Source: Isoetes taiwanensis
Taxonomy: Eukaryota; Streptophyta; Lycopodiopsida; Isoetales; Isoetaceae
Assembly: GCA_021234155.1 (NCBI GenBank)
Contig: JAJEKV010000025.1
Location: 8,933,642-8,997,641, forward strand
Direction: 5' to 3'
DNA length: 64,000 nucleotides
The notes below the pieces were generated by a model. That model did no database searches and was not told the DNA's origin. It was given only the letters and a program-made list of their open reading frames with translations. Each line of letters begins with the position of its first letter. Positions within the stretch are counted from its first letter, which is position 1. The position numbers and the translations under genes are program-made. This document shows, in pieces, positions 57,181 through 64,000 of the stretch.

Positions 57181-58116
57181 ATGCCTCACGTCATGCCCAA
57201 GGTGAGACAAAGTATTCTCAAACTCATGCAGGCTGCGGAAGGTCGCACACTGGCAAATGTTCATGCCACAACCAGAGCTCAGCAGCGTCAGGAGGCACCA
57301 TCATCATCTACCAGCACACGCTCTCAGCCGTATCCTAACATAGCTGCAGAGGTGGAGTTTCTCAAAGAGGTTTCAGCTTCTTTACCTCAGTCTCCTGCTC
57401 CTTTGGATCCTGCTGATCCATTTTCACACGTTCCTTTGGAACTTCAAGAAGAACTTGCCAAGATCAAGATTCCTTTGAGCCTCGCCACTATTTTGAAACT
57501 CTGTCCGGCTCTTAAAGATCAGTTGCCTCTTCCCACTGTTCTGGTTGGAGCCGTCGCGACATCAACACCCACGGTGCATGCCACGGTGGGCAATCAACAC
57601 ATCAATCATGTTCAAATTGATGGAGGTAGTGCCGTCAATCTTATTACTGATAAGCTCAGAAAGCAATTGGGGATCAAACAACTATACGGTGCCCCCTATG
57701 ACATCAAGTTAGCCAATGGCCATATCACGCGACCACAAGGCGTCACTCCTCTCCTCCACATCAGCATTGGTGATCTCAAATTCCCCTTGGAATTTGGGGT
57801 TTGGAAAGCTGGAGAAGATCCATGTGATTATGAAATCTTTGGTAGGCGAGACCTTTTCTCCTTGGGCCAGGCTAAAAGTATTCATTACTGGGTCACGGAC
57901 CAACTTGTCATTACAGATGGACATCTCAATGCAACTATGGATTTGGAAACTGGCAAATTGATCTCTGTTGAGAATGCTGAACCTTCAATCTCAGACACTG
58001 ACTCTGAAGAAGCACAAAATATCTATCATGTTCAAGCTCCACCCGCGAGTCTGCCTCTCTCATCTTACCTGGAGTATGCTGATCCTTGGGGAGAGATGAC
58101 GCTGGATCAGGACTAG
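57181..58116 (+). CDS. Ty3-like aspartic protease region (element A)
   Basis: This is a 311-codon open frame. The retropepsin core is at about residues 128-230: HINHVQIDGGSAVNLIT is the catalytic loop, with Asp-Gly-Gly in place of the usual D(T/S)G, followed by YDIKLANGHITRPQGVTPLL, KFPLEFGVWKAGED and YEIFGRRDLFSLGQ. It is the longest uninterrupted part of the element. It lies between the CCHC knuckles and RT, as in gag-pol. With the element broken on both sides it has no obvious way to be expressed as part of a polyprotein. Confidence 0.75.
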   Translation: MPHVMPKVRQSILKLMQAAEGRTLANVHATTRAQQRQEAPSSSTSTRSQPYPNIAAEVEFLKEVSASLPQSPAPLDPADPFSHVPLELQEELAKIKIPLSLATILKLCPALKDQLPLPTVLVGAVATSTPTVHATVGNQHINHVQIDGGSAVNLITDKLRKQLGIKQLYGAPYDIKLANGHITRPQGVTPLLHISIGDLKFPLEFGVWKAGEDPCDYEIFGRRDLFSLGQAKSIHYWVTDQLVITDGHLNATMDLETGKLISVENAEPSISDTDSEEAQNIYHVQAPPASLPLSSYLEYADPWGEMTLDQD

Positions 58117-58389
58117 GCTGTGGCCGCTCTCCTGGACCTTTACCTGGCTTTCTACAATCGCATTCAATGTCTTGACCATTTTTCGGACACGGAACTTCCT
58201 CCTGCGCCAGTAGATGTTCATACCGTCATGACGCAACCCTTGCTTGATGACACTCAGCAGCCTCTTTTCTTCACCACTCAAAATGCTGCTCCTCCCGTCA
58301 TGCTTCAACCTCCTGCTCATCATGTTCAGGACACGGAGGTAGTTCCCCATATTCAAACTCCAAAGGTGGACATCGTGGACATTGGTAAC

Positions 58390-58930
58390 AATTAACCCGT
58401 CCGCCTAGCTGCCAATCTTCCACCCACCTATAAAGCACGCGCTGTGATACTCTTCAAAAAATTCAAACATATTTTTGCTTGGAGCTACAAAGACCTTCGC
58501 GGTATCAAAACAGAATTGGGGGAACTCACCATTCCTACCAAACTTGACGCACGCCCAATCTAGCAATGATAGTACAGGCTCAACCCAAATTACAGTGACC
58601 GTGTCAAGGCCAAAATTGACAAACTCTTAGCTGCCGGCTTGATTTATGAGGTCAAACACTCTGAATGGGTGAGCCCTATCGTCATTGCTCTCAAGCACAA
58701 TGGTAAGATCCGCGTTTGTGTGGACTACCGAAAACTCAATCAGGCCACGGAGCGTGATCACTTCCTGCTTTCCTTCACTGCACTGTGTTCTTGAAGAGGT
58801 TCTTTGGTCATGAGATGTACTCCTTCATGGATGGCTTTTTTGGTACAATCAAATCTCTATCAAGCAAGAAGATAAACTCAAAACTACCTTCACCACCTCA
58901 TGGGGCACTTTTGCCTACAAGGTTGTTGCC
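58390..58930 (+). pseudogene. Ty3-like reverse transcriptase, N-terminal third (element A)
   Basis: Readable: HIFAWSYKDLRGI, YRLNPNYSDRVKAKIDKLLA, AGLIYEVKHSEWVSPIVIAL, KHNGKIRVCVDYRKLNQATE (58600-58750), then shifted GHEMYSFMDGFFG (the motif A region) and TSWGTFAYK. Two stops at about 58560-58568 and a frame change near 58790 break it. The YxDD motif is absent because the element ends. Confidence 0.85.
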
Positions 58931-60795
58931 CCCAAAGGGCAACATACTAATTGATTGGTTCATATGTTAAAGATAGGAAGGCTAAGTCAAAGGAGAAGTT
59001 GGTAGTCAACATTGGTATGAAGGTCAAAGGATACTCATCTTCAAGGTCAATTCCCATAAGGAATACTTCGTTTGAGGTCAAAGCTAGTCAAAAAGATCTT
59101 TGGGTTAGAGAAGATTGGAAGATGCTTTTGAAGATTGAAGTTAGAGTTTGGAAGATCCCATGGTATTTGGTTCCATCCCTTAACCATTTTTTTATCCACT
59201 CCCATACCATATTTTCACCTTCCTTTTTGAATTTTCCCTAGTCATTTTCCCCTATACTCGTATTCTTCCTTGCTCACCTTTTGCAAATCATATTTTGCCT
59301 TGCCTAAGCCCTTTTTTTTATGCATTTTATCTCCCCCATGGGGTGTCCTACCTATTTCATACCTTTACGCTCTATTTTCATTCCCCATATCACACCCTTG
59401 CAAATGCCCTTAAGCCTAACTCTCATTTGCAATTTTTTATACCCCTTACTTCATTTACCATTGTGCTCTAGTACCCATGCCACCCAAATATTCCCCATGG
59501 AATATTCCGGTTATGGTATCTATCTAGAATATTCCCCAAAAATTAGGGTTACCATAGACCCAAATGATCAAAAGCTTCATAATTATTTTTGGGGTACCTT
59601 TTGAACCATGGCCTAGCTTCTTTAAATTGTTAAATCTGACATATTCTCGGTTTATACTCCAAAAATACTGACCCCTTGGTATCGCGAATTTCTGGAAAAA
59701 TACCATCGAAGAACCCTAAGTTTGGAAACACCTTTCGAATCACGTTGGAATGGAATCATTAGGCTCGAAAACTATCTATTTTGCATTCCGCCCTTAAGCA
59801 TCCTATCAAGCCTAAAGTTAAGCTCTAAGATCTTTGGAACCGTTAAAACCTAAACATATATCTTGGGGAAAACAATGATGAAGGTTTTTGAAGGCCCGGG
59901 CGCATCAAACCTCAACATTGATACATGTTGAGCATGATCAAGACGTTCATGAAGTATCCGAGTGTTCCTGATTCGATTTGAGAAAATTGGACTGATATTC
60001 TGTTATGAAATTATTTTATGAGCTCTGAAATATTTTGATGATTGATTTATGATCCCGAGACCTCTATTCATTTTGTACTACCTTCATATCAATGAAAATT
60101 GCACGCCAAGTATTTAAAAGTTGGATTTGTCATGATCTTTTAGTATTTTTGCCTCAAAAAACATTTTTCTGATAAGATATTCCATCATTTTTCTAGCATA
60201 TGACCACTTGCCCTTCTTTTTCCCATCATATTTGCACTGTGTACACAAAAAAATCGAAAAAACCATTCCAAACTCAAGTTATCATTTTTTGCATTAAATT
60301 CGACATGATTTTAGGCTTTGTTATTCACAAAGCGATTGCCAAAAATAGTTTTATGATCCAAATCATGATTTGATTACATACCCCTCGCCTTTGAGACCTA
60401 TACTTCACCTCTGCTTTGGAATCTCTTCAAAATTCCATCTGCAACTCAAGTTACAAAATTCTGAGATCTGCCTGTAGTTTTGACTGATATTGACCAAAAA
60501 TTGACCCAACTTTGAGATCGAATATCTTGCAGACTAGAACTCAGACTTGGTCAAGATCTTCTCCTTTGCTTGCCTATAACTTTTCTGTACAAGTCACAAT
60601 GATTTGACCTTGGAAATCAATCCACCTATGAGGGTTACACCAATTTGAGTGAGGGTTCCATATTCTTGAATTGGGAAAGGTATGAATGCTTGATATTTGA
60701 GCTTTTTTCTTTGAGAAATTCTTGTGTAGACTGATCACCTTAAGTGATCTGGAGGTTCTAACCCCAACCTGAGCATAAGATCAAGTTGGCTTCTT
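58931..60795. other. unassigned; probable leader/LTR side of element B
   Basis: AT-rich, with no coding region recognised. A short palindrome, TTGCCCCCAAAGGGCAA, sits at the junction (58925-58945). The stretch could include the 5' LTR and leader of element B, but no primer-binding site or LTR pair was found. Confidence 0.35.
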
Positions 60796-60869
60796 GTGTT
60801 TGACTCTCTATCCAGGTTGAGGGTCAACATCTTGGAGGTTCTACCGAGATCTTCCTGGATTTCGGAACT

Positions 60870-62156
60870 CATGGCTCCAAAGCAAAAGTTTCCAGCAGAA
60901 CAAGAACCATTGGAAGATATTGATGCATCAGATCATTGCAGAGAAAGGCCATTGCCTTCAAGTTTCTCAACTAACCTGCTTCAAAACATGCCATACCAAT
61001 TCAAGTTGAATGTTCCTGTTCCTTTGCCTACTTTTGATTCCAGTATGAGTGCTAACAACTTTTTGAGAATATTTGAGGACTATTACAGGGATTATGGCTT
61101 CAAGAAAGGTTGCAAGCTCTCAGAGTTTGAAAAATATTTCAAAGAAGAGAGTGAAGCTGGTATGAAAAGTTAATGGGTACCACTTCATGGGATGAACTCG
61201 TCAAGAAGTTCCTGGACATTTGGTAAGTTAGCTGCTCCAAAAGATTTGGTTAATGAGTTGCAAGGTTTTTCTATACATGCAGGAGAAAGTGTGAATCAGT
61301 ACAAGGAGAGGTTTAGTACATTTATGAGCAGGTGCCAAAGAGCACAAGTCACCATCCCAACCCTTTTTTTTAGTTCTTTGCTTTCATCAATGGTTTGGAA
61401 AGAAGACCAGATATCCAAAGAAAGTTGCTCAAGCTCCAAGCTACTGAAGGATTTGATTCTATATACAAAGTTTTTGCCAAAACCACTGACCTAACTCAGA
61501 TGCTCTCTACTTTGCCTGACAAGCACCATGTTCCTGACCATAGCCATGATCCGTTTTACCCTGATGCTACTGATGCACATTATGATCATCACCCTTCTAT
61601 TCCAGTTTATGCCATACAGAAAGAAAAAAAGAAATCTAAAGAGGAGGAAACAAGTTCTCAAGTTGCAGAGGTCAAGTCAGACCTGTCTAAGGTTACTGAA
61701 GCTTTAGCAGAAATAACCAAATAATTGGTTGAACTTAAGGCTGCAAGAACAGGTAAAATGTACCCTGAATGTATTCATTGCAATAGAAATTCTCATCCAT
61801 CAGAAATTTGCTATTGGCAAGTGTGTCCTAAATGTAATAGAAAAGGCCACTTTGGAAAGGAATGTCCTGTTTGTTCTTTTTGTAAAGAGGCTGGCCATAC
61901 TGATGCTAGATGTGCTGTTAAGGAATATTTTGCTAAGCAGGAAAAAGAAAAGAGACCAGAGCCTAAACCTCCTGTGAGATTTGTTGAACCAAGTACCTCT
62001 ATAAGATTTATTCAGGCTACAGAAGCTCCCAAATCTGAAGAAGTTATGGTGGTTCAAACTAGAAGCATGAATGAAGCTCATGTACATGCTGAATCAAGTA
62101 GACATCCCACTGCCAGGTCTTCTCCATCTGTAGTGGAATCACCGCTCAAATCATAG
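60870..62156 (+). pseudogene. Ty3-like gag with three CCHC knuckles (element B), broken
   Basis: Starts MAPKQKFPAEQEPLEDIDAS. The capsid part includes FKLNVPVPLPTFDSS, FLRIFEDYYRDYGF, then after a frame change MGTTSWDELVKKFLDIW and ESVNQYKERFSTFMSRCQRA, and again shifted LERRPDIQRKLLKLQAT. After a stop at 61722 come CIHCNRNSHPSEIC, CPKCNRKGHFGKEC and CSFCKEAGHTDARC (61764-61910), all CX2CX4HX4C. The sequence is unlike element A throughout, so this is a different family. Frame changes near 61170, 61390 and 62140 make it a pseudogene. Confidence 0.8.
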
Positions 62157-62215
62157 CTCCACCCCCTCAGCAAAAATATGGTAAGAAAGATCAAGACTTT
62201 GATGAGGTTGATGTT

Positions 62216-62887
62216 TTGCTCAAAAATTCTAAAGTGAGTGTGGATCTTTTTACATTGCTAAAGATTGCGTCTAGCTATAGAAAAAGAGTACTGCAGCAAA
62301 CTGGTGGTGAGATATTAAATGCTTGTGTGAATTTTACTGATGCCACTAACCTTGTTCTAGCACAGAATGAAGAAGACCCTGGTGCATTCACATGTTCAGC
62401 TACTTTAGGAGGTTATACCTTCTCAAATGTGTTACTTGATGGGGGATCCCCCCTAAACATCATGCCATATCACATTATGAAAAAATGTGGTTTCGAGGTG
62501 GATAAGAAAGCTTATATACTATTAAGATCTTTCTATAATGCTAAGATTACTCCTATTGGTGTGGTAACTAAAGTGCCTGTTCATACAGAGGGCATAACTG
62601 TAGCTGCTAACTTTATTGTAGTAGCTTTTGAAGATATAGGGGATGAGTCTGATATCTATGATTTACTTCTAGGGAGGAGATGGTTAGCCACTGTGGATGC
62701 TAGACCAGTCTGGTCTCAAGGGAGATGTACCATCTCCAATGGTTCTCAAACTGCTACAATTTATAATCAAGATGGCTCCTATGGCTCCAATGAAGAGGTA
62801 AACTTTATTAAGGAAATGCTAATTGAAGAACCTTTGGGATCTTACAGAATAAAACAAGGTGCTGCGACGGAGGGTTGCCCTCCATGA
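62216..62887 (+). CDS. Ty3-like aspartic protease region (element B)
   Basis: A 223-codon open frame; the protein-like part starts slightly earlier, at about 62150. The retropepsin core reads TFSNVLLDGGSPLNIMPYHI (again Asp-Gly-Gly at the active site), then ITPIGVVTKVPVHTEGITV, ANFIVVAFEDIGDE and YDLLLGRRWLATVDA, the conserved LLGR-WL motif. It ends EGCPP at 62887 with no RT after it. The last bases (GGGTTGCCCTCC...AAGTGGCTTAAA) match 28905-28950, so the element was probably cut by, or ends in, another repeat. Confidence 0.75.
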   Translation: MLKNSKVSVDLFTLLKIASSYRKRVLQQTGGEILNACVNFTDATNLVLAQNEEDPGAFTCSATLGGYTFSNVLLDGGSPLNIMPYHIMKKCGFEVDKKAYILLRSFYNAKITPIGVVTKVPVHTEGITVAANFIVVAFEDIGDESDIYDLLLGRRWLATVDARPVWSQGRCTISNGSQTATIYNQDGSYGSNEEVNFIKEMLIEEPLGSYRIKQGAATEGCPP

Positions 62888-64000
62888 CCGGAGAGTGAAG
62901 TGGCTTAAATCATAGTTCAAAGTCATGTTTTGACAATTAATTCAAATTGCTACTTCTAGACAATAGAATACTTGATACACGGCTAACTTAAAACATTTTT
63001 TATACGTGCCGATAGAACTCCATTTTGCCATATAAGAAATTTATTGCTGCATCTACTGCTACCTATATTGGACCAGTCTCTGAGTAGTGGGAAGAAAGGC
63101 AATAGGGATGATCCATAATGCTAGCGGAGGATGCGCCCTTTGCCAATTGGTTTTGCATTCAAGCATCACCACCACCATGCTCCTAGCACATTTGATCTTC
63201 TTTTCAGTAGTCTGTTATAAACCAGGCTTAGATTTCTCTCCGAAAAAGGTCAGGTCGGGTCTGCACAAGGGTTACATGTTTTGTTTATCAATTGATCGTG
63301 ATGACCTTCCTTTAACATTTCCAAGAAGCAAGTAATGATGAGAGATGACACCAATGCAATATCTTGATTCAGGAAATAACTTGATCTATTGGTTGCTCGA
63401 GGCATGTGTGCTACTAAAAGGTGTGATGATTTTTCACAGCTTTCTTGCTGCTCAAGCTTAAGCATAAGCCAAGCAGCGGACACCGTCATGTTATAGCCAC
63501 GGGCATATTCATGGTATATCCGTGTCTTTGATATGTTATAGCCACACCAAAAAAAACACGGCATTTTTGTGGACTTAAGTGGATTTTTTTCGTTCGACAT
63601 TTACCGCGATGGGCAAAGAACTTGTAATACCAAGTAGAATCGAAAAAGTAGAGAGTACATTTTGCAAAACCCCTAGCGCCACTGCCACCACCACCTCGTT
63701 TTTTCTTTATATAGTTGATTGTGTGCCCTTAGCGTTGTGTTTATTGAATGATGTTTCGTGGGCTAAATGATGTTTCGTGGGCTAGGTTACGACAACGATA
63801 ATTTGTGGTGAAAATTTATGCTCCAACGTGGACGTATTTATAAGGTCTAATGGCATTAGCTGAATATAGTCCGCAAGCGTTTCTGATTCTATCCGATATT
63901 ACATAAGCATAAATGCAAACTTGTTGCTCAATACTTATGTGAGTTATTGAAGCAATCACAAACCCGATGTAATCTAGGTAATGGGTTAGAGCTTCTTAAA
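62888..64000. other. unassigned stretch
   Basis: No RT, integrase or LTR follows element B. Only short overlapping frames are present, and I see no RNA gene. Confidence 0.4.

Larger units (their letters stand above)
54598..58930 (+). mobile_element. Ty3-like LTR retrotransposon A (gag, protease, partial RT)
   Basis: A putative LTR and leader (about 54600-55130) are followed by gag, three CCHC knuckles, a retropepsin and the first third of RT. The element breaks off near 58920, just after the RT segment around TSWGTFAYK. No RNase H, integrase or 3' LTR follows. Stops at 55662, 56232 and 56448, together with frame changes, show it is dead. It abuts the LINE on its left. Confidence 0.8.

Overview
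This window reads as nuclear DNA of a land plant with a large, gene-poor, repeat-rich genome. Genes carry GT-AG introns. One gene encodes a mitochondrial-type ribosomal protein uL14 and another an apparently plastid-targeted protein. Plant-specific families are present as remnants: a respiratory burst oxidase, a PPR protein, and a plant NAD(P)-binding Rossmann protein. Ty3, LINE, SINE-like and miniature LTR elements fill much of the rest. The GC-rich LINE at 16-21 kb looks to me like lineages found in ferns, lycophytes or gymnosperms rather than flowering plants, but that is an impression and the species cannot be named from the sequence.

Only three loci look intact. They are a Ser/Thr protein kinase with all core catalytic residues (8499-9506, minus), a two-exon mitochondrial uL14 gene (27866-28706, minus), and a three-exon gene for a 153-residue, probably plastid-targeted protein with an His/Asp-rich tail (40945-41905, plus). 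I rebuilt the splice structures of the last two by eye from GT-AG boundaries and reading phase.

Layout: 1-8.4 kb holds a 430-bp tandem duplication with a tRNA-like B box, a minus-strand coding remnant (2995-3276), a miniature LTR cluster with three LTRs around two oppositely oriented internal domains (4213-4932), a CpG-rich block and a fold-back element (6680-7470). 8.5-11.2 kb holds the kinase, followed by a head-to-tail duplication of its 5' end and promoter with a fragment of a CSB/CHR8-type SNF2 ATPase. 11.3-16 kb is mostly unassigned, with short repeats and a purine tract. 16-21 kb is a decayed GC-rich LINE on the minus strand. 21.2-31.4 kb starts with a Helitron-like 3' end and contains, all on the minus strand, remnants of a RBOH, a PPR gene and a Rossmann-fold gene, plus the intact uL14 gene. 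33.2-33.4 kb holds a MITE-like element. 34.5-39.15 kb is a three-unit tandem array; each unit has a tRNA-like head and long runs rich in TTCTAGAA that form perfect heat-shock-element arrays. 41-44.5 kb holds the small plastid gene, a second fold-back element, two strong hairpins and a short retroposed insert with target-site duplication. 45.6-48.2 kb is rich in simple repeats. 51.5-54.6 kb is a 5'-truncated L1-type LINE. 54.6-58.9 kb and 60.8-62.9 kb are two different decayed Ty3-like elements, each with three CCHC knuckles and a retropepsin.

There is no operon-like cooperation between these genes. The neighbourhood is best understood as a few real genes among gene fragments that were copied at the DNA level with introns kept, and among several layers of transposon insertion.
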